Assembly (NCBI GenBank): GCA_017503005.1
Contig: JAFVTW010000003.1
Span: forward strand, 137,807-174,357
Direction of reading: 5' to 3'
DNA from: Clostridia bacterium
GTDB lineage: Bacteria > Bacillota > Clostridia > Christensenellales > UBA1242
Length of the DNA: 36,551 nt
Below, piece by piece: positions 1-9,594 of this stretch. The first letter of the stretch is position 1; the number at the start of each line of letters is the position of its first letter. The notes beneath the pieces were generated by a model. It saw only the letters and a program-made list of their open reading frames with translations, made no database searches and had not been told where the DNA came from. The position numbers and the translations under genes were made by a program.

Positions 1-638
1 TCTTCAAATATTTTGTGCACATCTAAGATGTCTTGCTCTATATTTTTTTTGTTTAGGTTGTCTATTTTTATTCTGTATCTGTTGTGAGATATGTTTGCTA
101 TTCTTTCTAGTCTTGATAGTTGATTGGTGTCCAGAGGACATTTTACAGAATATGTATCGAATGCTTTTTGATATCCACAACCTTCAAGTAGGGTGTTATA
201 GTACTCATAGTTGTAGCTAGTTAGCATTGTGTGTGGTTGGTCAAATCCTTTGACTAATATACCTCTGCGAGTGTCGGGGTCGTAAGGAGAAAATGTTCCT
301 TCGATGTAGTCCACTTTGCCTTTAAGGTCGTTTTCCATATAATCAAACAGCTCTTTTGCCACATCAATATTGTCTATACAATCAAAAAATGAGAAGTATC
401 CTACTGTTTTACCTTTGTGTTTGCTCACATCGGTTGTGTACATTATTCTGCCACATAGAGTGCTATTTTGGTAGCATAGTAGGGCAGTGTAATTGTTGGT
501 TTTTAGGACTTCGTGATTTAATTCTTTTTTTAGTGCAGAAAAAATAGGACAAACAAAATGTTGATTGTCTTTGTATAGGTCTTTTACAAGAAATATAAAC
601 TTATTTAATTGTTTTTTATTTGAAACTTTAATTATCAT
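1..638 (-). CDS. YghO-like GNAT-type protein, C-terminus cut by window edge
   Basis: The reading frame opens at an ATG (638-636) preceded by a TAGGA box and stays open for 212 codons to the edge, so the C-terminus is missing. The start MIIKVSNKKQLNKF, followed by a 'Y..N..FV.P' segment, a central GRI plus GYFSFFD stretch, an 'EGTFSP...RGILVKGFD' segment and 'YNYEYYNTLLEGCGYQKAFD', follows the pattern of the YghO-like proteins, an uncharacterised family with a GNAT acyltransferase fold. The recognition is from family pattern by eye; substrate is unknown. It is separated from the upstream enolase gene by a terminator and has its own promoter (657-684), so it is probably transcribed alone or with genes beyond the edge. 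Confidence 0.6.
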   Translation of the reverse strand, partial: MIIKVSNKKQLNKFIFLVKDLYKDNQHFVCPIFSALKKELNHEVLKTNNYTALLCYQNSTLCGRIMYTTDVSKHKGKTVGYFSFFDCIDNIDVAKELFDYMENDLKGKVDYIEGTFSPYDPDTRRGILVKGFDQPHTMLTSYNYEYYNTLLEGCGYQKAFDTYSVKCPLDTNQLSRLERIANISHNRYRIKIDNLNKKNIEQDILDVHKIFE

Positions 639-656
639 ATCTTTGTCCTACAATTA

Positions 657-684
657 ATTATATCAAAAATAATAATTCTCTCAA
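657..684 (-). promoter_or_regulatory. Promoter for the YghO-like gene
   Basis: On the minus strand TTGAGA (684-679) and a perfect TATAAT (662-657) are separated by 16 bases. The predicted transcription start lies about 12-15 bases before the ATG at 638, leaving a short leader that contains the TAGGA ribosome binding site. Confidence 0.65.
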
Positions 685-744
685 AATACATATTATTTTT
701 TTGTAATAAAATTTACATTTTGTACTATAGTGTATTTTATTCTG

Positions 745-790
745 CAAAAAAAAGACTTAAAAGTATATTTTCCTTTAAGCCTTTTTTTGT
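745..790 (-). terminator. Terminator after enolase
   Basis: An 11-bp stem (751-761 with 774-784, one G-T pair) with a 12-base loop is followed on the minus strand by a run of T. A-tracts on both sides would let it work in the other direction too, but no plus-strand gene ends here. Confidence 0.75.
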
Positions 791-802
791 TATCTAATGT
801 GA

Positions 803-2119
<1,317 letters not shown>

Positions 2120-2319
2120 TCACCTCTATAAATTTTTGCATTAGACATTTGTTGTCTCACATTTATAATTCTAACATATTTTTCAAATTTTGTTTATCAA
2201 AAAATATATCTAATACAAATTTGTGGCTTAAATTTTTTGTTAAGATTACATTATCAAAATAATTTTTTCAAAATAGTGCAAAATGTATATAAATAATATA
2301 TTTTTTATGTTAAAATATG

Positions 2320-2325
2320 TATAAT
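2320..2325 (+). promoter_or_regulatory. Possible -10 box for the LRR gene
   Basis: A perfect TATAAT, preceded by TG, lies 34 bases before the ATG at 2359. The -35 position (around 2297-2302) holds only TATATT, so the assignment rests on the -10 box. Confidence 0.45.
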
Positions 2326-2358
2326 ACAAACTATGTGATGTTTTAAAAGGTGGTATGT

Positions 2359-3849
2359 ATGAAAAGAAATAAGATGTTTACCAAATATATATTTTTTGTA
2401 ATGCTATTTGCTTTTGTATTTACATGTGTAGTCAACTTGGGTGGTGGGGTTGAAAATGCTAATATTGAGAAAACAAGTAATGTGAATAGTCTATCTATTT
2501 CTAATGCTATAACAGAAGAGCCTGCTACTCCAGTTCCTACCCCTGTGCCTCCTGCACAATTAGGTGCTGCGGTTCCTAATGATGATAGTAATAGTGGTAT
2601 CAAAGATGCTTACTTGTATGACTATTTGTTGCAAGCATACAACAACTATTATGGTTTTACTACTAGCGAAACCAAGGCTAAGCAAATTTATGTAGAAATG
2701 TTTAGTGAAATGACTGAACTTGATTTGACAAAATCTAGAGTTACAGATCTTAGTGGATTAGATGTATTAAACTTAGAAAATATAAAGGTTTTGAAACTAG
2801 GTCAAAACTCTATTAATGAAGTAAAAGCTGACGATATAAAGAATATGTTTGCTCTAGAAGTGTTGGATTTGAGCGACAATAATATCAAAGAATTTGTTAT
2901 TCCTACAAGTCTAACTAATCTAAAAGAATTAAATTTAAATAAAAACTATATTACCAAAATCGATATTAGTCGTATGAATGCTGGTAAGGTTTACTTAAGC
3001 TTTAACAAAATTACAAGCATTAATGATATTACAATGCCTAGAATAATTTACAATACAGACTTGTATGTGGAGTTGTTTAACAATAATATTCTAGATGCAG
3101 ATGCAGTATACACTGAGGGATTATTAGATAATGCAAAAATAAAGGTGGAATTAGGTCTACAAGGATATGGTCTAAACTACAAAGTTGTTGATAAAGATGA
3201 AGACAAAATTACACCTGTAATCGCTAAAAACAACAAATTAAAATTCTACAATAGTACCCAATATCCTAACCTAAAAGCAGTAATTACTAATGTATTAACA
3301 AACGAAGTTGTAAAAGAAATTTCAAATGGTTCTAACAAAATCACAGAATATTCCTTAGGTGTAGGCGAATACAAGATAGCATTTGTAGATGCTTCTACAG
3401 GTGTGGATATGCAAAATACAGCTGACAGCTATATGTGTGCATTTAAAGGTCATGAAGGAATTAAAGTAGTTCCTACAGCTCCTACCGTAAAGTTTGTAGT
3501 AAAAAACAAAGAAATGGACACTCGTGGAAAGTTTAGTGGTAAAGGTTTGCTTAGAGCTACAAATACTAATGGCGAAGGTGATATTTACTACTCTATAGCA
3601 GGTGGTGAGTGGGTTAAAGGTAATGAAGTAGAACTTACTTATGGTGGCGAATACAATGTAAAATTCAAAGTTGTTATCGGTGAATTTGGTGATGAATCTA
3701 GCTTTGAAAGTGAAGAAGTAATCAAAACCGTTAAACAATCATTAAATCCATACATTCCAGATGAACTTATGCTTATTTTGATAGTTGCTATTATATTGTT
3801 ACTTGTATTTATAGTAGCTCCACTTATTGCAAAATATGCTGTAAAATAA
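2359..3849 (+). CDS. Leucine-rich repeat surface protein with C-terminal membrane anchor
   Basis: The frame is open from a GTG at 2350, but the AAAAGGTGG box at 2344-2352 fits the ATG at 2359, giving 496 residues that begin MKRNKMFTKY. The N-terminus is a signal peptide or signal anchor (IFFVMLFAFVFTCVVNLGGG). A Pro-rich linker (TPVPTPVPPA) leads to about five leucine-rich repeats near residues 110-220, with phrases such as LTELDLTKSRVTDLSGL, IKVLKLGQNSI and LEVLDLSDNNIKEF. A long beta-rich region follows, then a membrane helix (LMLILIVAIILLLVFIVAPLIA) and a short basic tail. It is probably displayed outside the cell and anchored at its C-terminus. Ligand unknown. A strong terminator at 3855-3885 separates it from the next gene. 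Confidence 0.8.
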   Translation: MKRNKMFTKYIFFVMLFAFVFTCVVNLGGGVENANIEKTSNVNSLSISNAITEEPATPVPTPVPPAQLGAAVPNDDSNSGIKDAYLYDYLLQAYNNYYGFTTSETKAKQIYVEMFSEMTELDLTKSRVTDLSGLDVLNLENIKVLKLGQNSINEVKADDIKNMFALEVLDLSDNNIKEFVIPTSLTNLKELNLNKNYITKIDISRMNAGKVYLSFNKITSINDITMPRIIYNTDLYVELFNNNILDADAVYTEGLLDNAKIKVELGLQGYGLNYKVVDKDEDKITPVIAKNNKLKFYNSTQYPNLKAVITNVLTNEVVKEISNGSNKITEYSLGVGEYKIAFVDASTGVDMQNTADSYMCAFKGHEGIKVVPTAPTVKFVVKNKEMDTRGKFSGKGLLRATNTNGEGDIYYSIAGGEWVKGNEVELTYGGEYNVKFKVVIGEFGDESSFESEEVIKTVKQSLNPYIPDELMLILIVAIILLLVFIVAPLIAKYAVK

Positions 3850-3854
3850 CGAAC

Positions 3855-3885
3855 AAAAACACAACGATTGTTGTGTTTTTTTGTT
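3855..3885 (+). terminator. Terminator after the LRR gene
   Basis: A perfect 11-bp stem (3855-3865 with 3870-3880) with a GATT loop ends in a run of T. Confidence 0.85.
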
Positions 3886-3937
3886 ACATAAAATATCCCA
3901 AATAAGCAAAAACTAAAGGTGTTATAAGGGGTGTTGT

Positions 3938-4756
3938 ATGGCAAAACTGAAAGAAATAGTATATATAGTGTTGGCGATTTTGGCTTTGGTAGTGTTGTCA
4001 CTAGTTTTGGGACTTAATGGTACAAAGAATGTGGATTATAGATATGTGATGCTGGAAGTTAATCCCAAGGTGGAGTTTTTGACAGACAAAAATGACATGG
4101 TGGTATCTGTATATGCTATAAATAATGAAGCAAAGGAACTGTTAGCTGGAGAAAATTTTGTAGGGGAAAAGGTTTGTGATGCGGCTACTAAGTTTGTTGA
4201 CTTGTGTGTAAAGGCTAATTATATAGATGTAGATCGAGATGACAATGCAATCAGATTAAATACAGTGTCCGGTCTTATGCATGGTCTTGATATAAATGTA
4301 TTTAAAAATTTGACTAAGTACATTAAGGGTAATCAAATTAAATGTGTGATTGTAGAAAATCAAAACGACTTAAACCGGTTTAAACAAGCAAAAGAGGTTG
4401 GTGTAGGGACAAAGAAATATTCTTTAATCAAAGCTGTGACTAGATTTGAACCAAATTTGTCTGTAGAACAGGCAAAGGAACTATCCGAAAAGGATTTGAT
4501 GGATAGAATCTATATGGCACATAAAAACCTAAAGCAAACATTTACTCAAGAGGATTTTGCAAACAAGACTAAACTTATTGATTTTAATCGAAGTAAGATA
4601 AACAATCACAACTCTAATATGACAGACAATACTATTAGTAAATTCAAAGATGACTACAAAGAATATGAAATTTCTATGCAAAAGAAATTCGAAAAAGATT
4701 TTGACGGACAATCTGCAAAATGGAAAGAAAATAAATTGAATGAATATTATGCTTAA
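3938..4756 (+). CDS. Membrane protein with an RsgI-like extracellular domain
   Basis: The 272-residue product starts with six cytoplasmic residues, then a membrane helix (residues 7-27, IVYIVLAILALVVLSLVLGL). The segment just outside (RYVMLEVNPKVEFLTDKND, then VVSVYAINNEAKELL) resembles the domain that follows the membrane helix in RsgI-type anti-sigma factors, where the pattern is 'Y.S.DINPSIE...N..G.V......N..G..LL'. The cytoplasmic sigma-binding domain normally in front of the helix is absent. The C-terminal 80 residues are highly charged and probably helical. The start follows AAGGGGTG at normal spacing. No sigma factor gene is next to it, so sigma control cannot be claimed. It may instead be a structural or sensory envelope protein. 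Confidence 0.6.
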   Translation: MAKLKEIVYIVLAILALVVLSLVLGLNGTKNVDYRYVMLEVNPKVEFLTDKNDMVVSVYAINNEAKELLAGENFVGEKVCDAATKFVDLCVKANYIDVDRDDNAIRLNTVSGLMHGLDINVFKNLTKYIKGNQIKCVIVENQNDLNRFKQAKEVGVGTKKYSLIKAVTRFEPNLSVEQAKELSEKDLMDRIYMAHKNLKQTFTQEDFANKTKLIDFNRSKINNHNSNMTDNTISKFKDDYKEYEISMQKKFEKDFDGQSAKWKENKLNEYYA

Positions 4757-4789
4757 TTTGTCAAAATGATTAAATGGTGGCTAAATTGG

Positions 4790-4818
4790 TTGTAAAAGAT
4801 TCAAAAAATTAGTATACT
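4790..4818 (+). promoter_or_regulatory. Promoter for the kinase-ParB fusion gene
   Basis: TTGTAA (4790-4795) and TATACT (4813-4818) are separated by 17 bases. The predicted leader is about 50 bases and contains a small hairpin (TTGAAT 4845-4850 with ATTCAA 4858-4863) directly before the GGAGG box at 4867-4871. Confidence 0.7.
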
Positions 4819-4875
4819 TAAATAGTAGATTTTAAAAGATATTTTTGAATTGTAACGATTCAATTTGGAGGATAT

Positions 4876-5706
4876 ATGAAGCTTAAAGGTTTAGTTCTAT
4901 TAATTTCTGGAACGGGTGGTGCAGGTAAAAACACCATTATTCAAGGTATGTTAAGCGAAGAAGGATACAAGTTTATTTCTTCTTATACTACTAGAGAGAG
5001 AAGAGATGTTGATACACCAAATCAATATCAATATATTTCAAAAGAAGAGTTTGAAGAAAAAATCAAAACAAACGAAATTTTTGAATACGATATGTTTAAC
5101 AATAACTACTATGGTACTAGCCGTAAGTTGTTTACAGATGGCCTTAAAGAAGCAAATGTAGTTCTAAAAGATATCTCTGTAATGGGTTACAAAAATATTG
5201 AAGACGAGCTTGGCGATCAAATGAACATTATGTCTGTATTTTTGACTGAAACTAAGAGTGTACTAAAGAATCGTTTAGTAAATCGTGGTGAAGCTCCAGA
5301 AAAGATCAAAAACAGACTTCGTTTGTACAAAAAAGAACAAGCACAAATTCCAAATTATCATTTCGTAATTAGAAACAATGTCTATCTAAATACACTAGAA
5401 AAAATGATGAAGTTGGCAGAATTTGGTTTGGGTAATGCTACATTGGTTCCTACACTAGATCATACTAAAGTAAGTGCAAAGAAAATCGATAAATTGGCTT
5501 CAAAACTAGAAAAAGGTAAACATTTGAAATCTATCAAAGTTGCTTTACATGAAAACCAAATCTATATTGTAGATGGTGTACATAGATATCTAGCAAGTTT
5601 GAAAACTGGCAAAAATGTTGTAAAACAATTTGTAGATGAACTTCCTCTAAATTTGAGTGCAAACAAGGAAGAATGGGCTAAAATATTTGAGTCTTACAAA
5701 GCATAA
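4876..5706 (+). CDS. Guanylate-kinase-like domain fused to a ParB/sulfiredoxin-like domain
   Basis: The 276-residue product has two parts. Residues 1-185 follow guanylate kinase: a P-loop (SGTGGAGKNT, residues 11-20), SYTTRERRDVD for the nucleobase loop, YISKEEFEEKIKTNEIFEYD and NNYYGTSRK for GMP contacts, and LVNRGEAPEKIKNRL for the lid. In the P-loop the usual Mg-binding Ser or Thr after the Lys is Asn19. Residues about 190-276 look like the ParB N-terminal/sulfiredoxin fold, with IYIVDGVHRYLASLKTGK (Asp233, Gly234, His236, Arg237) matching the 'DG.HR..A....G' signature. That fold includes the CTP-binding ParB family, sulfiredoxin and a free-serine kinase (SerK). The fusion is unusual. GMP kinase activity is uncertain. 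The GGAGG box is five bases before the ATG; a terminator follows. Confidence 0.75.
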   Translation: MKLKGLVLLISGTGGAGKNTIIQGMLSEEGYKFISSYTTRERRDVDTPNQYQYISKEEFEEKIKTNEIFEYDMFNNNYYGTSRKLFTDGLKEANVVLKDISVMGYKNIEDELGDQMNIMSVFLTETKSVLKNRLVNRGEAPEKIKNRLRLYKKEQAQIPNYHFVIRNNVYLNTLEKMMKLAEFGLGNATLVPTLDHTKVSAKKIDKLASKLEKGKHLKSIKVALHENQIYIVDGVHRYLASLKTGKNVVKQFVDELPLNLSANKEEWAKIFESYKA

Positions 5707-5714
5707 TAATATTA

Positions 5715-5745
5715 AAAGCAGCAAATGAAAATTTGCTGTTTTTTT
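5715..5745 (+). terminator. Terminator after the kinase-ParB gene
   Basis: CAGCAAAT (5719-5726) pairs with ATTTGCTG (5731-5738) around a GAAA loop and is followed by seven T. Confidence 0.85.
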
Positions 5746-5855
5746 GTTTAAATTGTCCAATAAATTTAATTTAAGTAAAAATATACTTAAATATCATTAT
5801 TAAAAGTAAATAAAAGATGTTAAAATATATTGATAAAATAAAAAGGATTTTATTT

Positions 5856-7124
5856 ATGAAGAAGAAAAATTGGTATTTATTAGACAATGCTGCCAAAATT
5901 TTTCCTTGTACATCTGGCAAAAATAGACCAAATATGTTTAGTGTAAGTGCCATTCTTGTAGAAGACATTAATCAAACTATTCTACAAGAAACCATCAATT
6001 TGGTTTTGCCTAGATTCCCTGGCTACAAGGTTAGATTGAAAAAAGGCTTGTTTTGGTATTATTTAGAAGAAAACAACAAGCCATATGAAGTAACCGAAAT
6101 GCCTGCTCATTTGTTTGATTTTAATATGCTTAAGAGAAAGAACGGTTATTTGTTTGATTTGTGCTATTATAAAAACAAAATTAATCTTACAATGTTCCAT
6201 AGTTTGACAGATGGGACTGGTGCTATGGAGTTTTTGAAAACTATAGTGTATCAGTACCTAAAACTTACAGGCAAAAAGGTTGAGAGCGAGGGGCTTATTA
6301 TGATGCCGGAAGCTCCTAGTGTAAATAACGAAGTTGATGATCACTTTGTTACTTACTACGACAAAAACAAATCAAATACACCTAAAGAAAATAAGGCTTA
6401 TCATATAGAAGGTACACATTTTGATTATGGTGTAGGTGTAATTGTTGGTACAGCAAGTGTTTCTAAAGTAAAGGAATTGGCTAAGAAATATAATGTTACT
6501 ATGACCACATATTTGAGTGCATTATTCTCTTATGCTTTGTATTTAGATGTCTTTAGCCCAGATAAAGAGTTTGATAAACCTATCAAGTTATTTATTCCTG
6601 TAAATATGAGAAAGTTATTAAACGATGAAACCACCAGAAACTTTGCTTGTTATCTAAGACTAGAAACATTTATGAAGCCTAATTTGACCTTGGAAGAAGT
6701 GATTCTAGACTATGACAAACAAATGAAAGAAAAAGTTGATAAAGACTATCTAATGGGTGTAAGCAATTCAAATGTAAAAATGGAAAAAAATATTTTTATG
6801 AGAATGACTCCATTGTTTATAAAGAATATAGCTATGAGGATAGGTTACAGTATGTTAGGCGATAGCATTCAAACTGTAAGTGTAAGTAATTTGGGTGTAG
6901 TAAAGATTCCTAAATCTATGGAAAAATATATAGAAAACTTGCACTTTGATCTAGGTGCTAGTTACAACATTGTCAAAAACTTTGGTGTATGCTCATACAA
7001 AGATAAGTTAAATATGAGTTTCTCTAGAAGAATAATAGAAACTGGTGTAGAAAAACAATTCTTTAAATTGCTTACCGACCAAGGTGTAGATGTAGAAATT
7101 CAAAGCAATTATTGGGAGAAGTGA
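5856..7124 (+). CDS. Condensation-domain / alcohol acetyltransferase-like acyltransferase
   Basis: A frame opens at 5817, but the AAAGGA box at 5842-5847 fits the ATG at 5856, giving 422 residues starting MKKKNWYLLDNAAKIFP. The protein resembles the alcohol acetyltransferase and NRPS condensation superfamily (chloramphenicol acetyltransferase fold). Its catalytic motif is HSLTDG (His115 to Gly120), the HxxxDG pattern, in a 'TMFHSLTDGTGAMEFLKTIV' setting; a second half contains the 'FIPVNMRKLL' segment and 'VSVSNLGVVKIP'. The acyl donor and acceptor cannot be read from sequence. The next gene begins two bases after its stop codon, so the DUF6320 protein is translated together with it. It heads a plus-strand run that continues to thymidylate kinase. 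Confidence 0.75.
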   Translation: MKKKNWYLLDNAAKIFPCTSGKNRPNMFSVSAILVEDINQTILQETINLVLPRFPGYKVRLKKGLFWYYLEENNKPYEVTEMPAHLFDFNMLKRKNGYLFDLCYYKNKINLTMFHSLTDGTGAMEFLKTIVYQYLKLTGKKVESEGLIMMPEAPSVNNEVDDHFVTYYDKNKSNTPKENKAYHIEGTHFDYGVGVIVGTASVSKVKELAKKYNVTMTTYLSALFSYALYLDVFSPDKEFDKPIKLFIPVNMRKLLNDETTRNFACYLRLETFMKPNLTLEEVILDYDKQMKEKVDKDYLMGVSNSNVKMEKNIFMRMTPLFIKNIAMRIGYSMLGDSIQTVSVSNLGVVKIPKSMEKYIENLHFDLGASYNIVKNFGVCSYKDKLNMSFSRRIIETGVEKQFFKLLTDQGVDVEIQSNYWEK

Positions 7125-7126
7125 TT

Positions 7127-7798
7127 ATGAAGAGATGCGAAAAATGTAATGTTACCGTAAACACTGAGCATGACACTTGTCCGTTGTGCTTTAGAGAGTT
7201 GGCAGAAACAGAGGGTAAAAAATCTGTAGACTTATTTAAACAAAGAGTTGATAAGCCAAAAAACAAACATAGAGAAATTTTGGTAAAAATATTCTTATTT
7301 TTATCATTGATAGCTGTTGTTACTTGTCTAATAGTAAATTTATTTACACAAGTATATCCATTGTGGAGTTTGATTGTAGTACAAGTAATAGTATATAGCT
7401 GGATACTTATTACTCATACAATTTTGAGTAGTAGAGGAATACTAGAAAAGATACTATTGCAGGTTATTAGTGTTTTTGGATTATTGTGGACCTGCGAATG
7501 GATAGCAGAAGGTGGCAAATGGGTAATTGATTTTGTGTGCCCATCAATGTTTATAATTATTTCTTTGGTTATGTTTATTTTGGCACAAGCACTAAAGAAT
7601 CATAAAGGTGTATTGTCATTCTTTATAATGAATATTATTCTTATTTTGGTTACAGGTTCATTCTTGTTGTTTGGTGTTGCTACATTTAAACTACTAAATG
7701 TAATTGCACTAGCTACAGAATCTATATGTTTGGTAGGAATTATATTGTTTGCTGGCAAACCTTTAAAAATTGAATTAAGCAAAAAATTTCATGTGTAG
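7127..7798 (+). CDS. DUF6320-type zinc-ribbon membrane protein
   Basis: The ATG at 7127 lies two bases after the stop of the preceding acyltransferase and follows a GGGAGA box inside that gene; an upstream TTG in frame is less likely. The 223 residues start with a four-Cys zinc ribbon (CEKC at 4-7 and CPLC at 18-21), a basic linker, then about six membrane helices beginning at ILVKIFLFLSLIAVVTCLIV. This zinc-ribbon plus six-helix layout matches proteins annotated as DUF6320, which I recall being found beside alcohol acetyltransferase-like genes, as here. Its role is unknown; the coupling suggests a shared membrane lipid or surface-modification job, which is inference. Confidence 0.7.
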   Translation: MKRCEKCNVTVNTEHDTCPLCFRELAETEGKKSVDLFKQRVDKPKNKHREILVKIFLFLSLIAVVTCLIVNLFTQVYPLWSLIVVQVIVYSWILITHTILSSRGILEKILLQVISVFGLLWTCEWIAEGGKWVIDFVCPSMFIIISLVMFILAQALKNHKGVLSFFIMNIILILVTGSFLLFGVATFKLLNVIALATESICLVGIILFAGKPLKIELSKKFHV

Positions 7799-7805
7799 GT
7801 GCTAA

Positions 7806-9587
7806 ATGGAAAGAAGTGAAGTAGATGTAAAATATACTTGGGATTTATCTAAATTCTATAAAAGTGATGAGTTGTGGTACAAAGACTACAATAAGTTCAA
7901 AAAATATTTAGGTGTATTCAAAAAGTATCAAGGCAAACTAAATAATGTAGACAATTTGGTAGAAATGTTGAAAGTATCTAAGGAATGTGATTTGTTGGTT
8001 ACTAGATTGTATATGTATGCTTCTAATAACTTAAATACAGAACTTAGTAACAAGACATACAACGAAATGGTGGGTCAACTAACAAATACACTTACCCAAA
8101 TAGAAAAAGAACAAAGCTTTGTAGACCCAGAATTGCTTAGCTATAGCGAAGACTATCTACAAAGTTTACTTAAAGAACCTAGATTAAAAACATATAGATT
8201 TATGATTAAGAATTTAATCAGAGACAAAAAACATGTGCTTAGCGAACAAGAAGAAAAGTTGCTTAGTGGTGTGGCAGGATTCGCTGGTGATTGTGGAGAT
8301 GTGTTTGATAGTTTGACAGATGTGGATTTTAAGTTTGAAGATGTTGTCGACAAAGACGGTGTTAAACACGAACTTACTAGTGCTAATTACTCACTACATC
8401 TAAAGAGCGAAGATAGAGTACTAAGAGAAAGTGCTTATAAAAATTTCTATGGCAAATTTAAAGATTTTAATAATACTATATTTACAAACTATCTATTAAA
8501 TCTAAAGAGTGACTATTTCTTTAGTACTGCTAGAAAGTACAAAGATACATTCGAGGCAGCATTGTATGGTGGAAATATTAGTAGAAGATTATATGACAAA
8601 CTACTACAAAAAGTACATGAAACACTGCCTGTATTAGAGAAATATTATACACTTAGAAAAACTGCTTTGGGGTATGATAATTTAACTTTCTACGATATAG
8701 GTGTCAGTATGGTTAAAGATATTGACAAAAAGTACACTTATGAAGAATCTCAAGCTATCGTACTAGAAGCACTAAAACCGCTAGGCGAATACTATAATAA
8801 GCTATTGAATCAAGCATATGACGAGAGATGGATAGATGTGTATCCTACCAAAGACAAAATTAGTGGCGGATATCAAACAGATGGTTATGGCTATACTCCT
8901 ATAATATTATTAAACTTTGTGGGAGTGATAGACGATGTGTATACTTTGGCTCACGAACTAGGTCATGCTATGCATACACATTTTGCTCAAAAACATCAAC
9001 CATACGAAACATACAATTATTCTATATTCTTAGCTGAGATTGCTAGTACATTTAATGAAGTACTACTAACTAAGTATTTCTTAAAGAATGCAAAAACAGA
9101 TGATGAAAAATTGTATTATCTAGATAAGTATGTCAAGTTAGTAATTTCTACTGTATATTCTCAAATGCAATATTCGGAATTTGAGCAATATGCTCACAAT
9201 CTAGTAGCAAAAAATTTACCTATAAGCAAAGAGAAGCTTAATGAAAAATATGCAGAGCTAAATGCTATGTACTCTAAAGGTGTTACTCAAGATGAATTCA
9301 AGAGTTATCACTGGAGCATAGTTCCTCACTTCTATAGAAGCTTCTATGTGTACAAGTATGCTACTGGTTTGATATCAGCAATCACTCTAGCAAACAAAGT
9401 GCTTAATGGAACCAAAGAAGATTTGGATAGATATTTCAAAATGCTTTCTAGTGGTGGTAGTGACTATTCTACAAATATCTTAAAAGCAGCAGGAGTGGAT
9501 TTGACTAAGGACGAGCCATACGATATTGCTTTTGGTGAATTAAAAGATGCGATTGAACAAATGGAAAAAATAGTTTACAAAGGATAG
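7806..9587 (+). CDS. pepF: Oligoendopeptidase F (M3 family zinc peptidase)
   Basis: This cytoplasmic zinc metallopeptidase cleaves short peptides of roughly 7-17 residues. At 593 residues it has standard family length. The zinc site HELGHAMH (His383, Glu384, His387) is followed by the third ligand in FLAEIASTFNE (Glu411), as in M3 peptidases. The N-terminal PepF-type helical region (WDLSKFYKSDELW, LYMYASNNLNTE) and the C-terminal SFYVYKYATGLISA are typical of the subfamily. The AGGTG box overlaps the stop codon of the DUF6320 gene seven bases upstream, and tmk begins seven bases downstream, so it sits in the same transcript. Confidence 0.95.
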   Translation: MERSEVDVKYTWDLSKFYKSDELWYKDYNKFKKYLGVFKKYQGKLNNVDNLVEMLKVSKECDLLVTRLYMYASNNLNTELSNKTYNEMVGQLTNTLTQIEKEQSFVDPELLSYSEDYLQSLLKEPRLKTYRFMIKNLIRDKKHVLSEQEEKLLSGVAGFAGDCGDVFDSLTDVDFKFEDVVDKDGVKHELTSANYSLHLKSEDRVLRESAYKNFYGKFKDFNNTIFTNYLLNLKSDYFFSTARKYKDTFEAALYGGNISRRLYDKLLQKVHETLPVLEKYYTLRKTALGYDNLTFYDIGVSMVKDIDKKYTYEESQAIVLEALKPLGEYYNKLLNQAYDERWIDVYPTKDKISGGYQTDGYGYTPIILLNFVGVIDDVYTLAHELGHAMHTHFAQKHQPYETYNYSIFLAEIASTFNEVLLTKYFLKNAKTDDEKLYYLDKYVKLVISTVYSQMQYSEFEQYAHNLVAKNLPISKEKLNEKYAELNAMYSKGVTQDEFKSYHWSIVPHFYRSFYVYKYATGLISAITLANKVLNGTKEDLDRYFKMLSSGGSDYSTNILKAAGVDLTKDEPYDIAFGELKDAIEQMEKIVYKG

Positions 9588-9594
9588 GTGTTTT

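Noticed and set aside
2343-2603. Minus-strand open frame opposite the start of the LRR gene
   Set aside because: It overlaps the LRR gene and its ribosome binding site and has no start signal of its own.
4876-5706. Simple annotation as gmk
   Set aside because: The extra 85-residue C-terminal domain and the Asn in the P-loop make standard guanylate kinase too strong a claim.
5817-5855. Upstream start for the acyltransferase
   Set aside because: The AAAGGA box fits only the ATG at 5856; the earlier ATG lacks a ribosome binding site.
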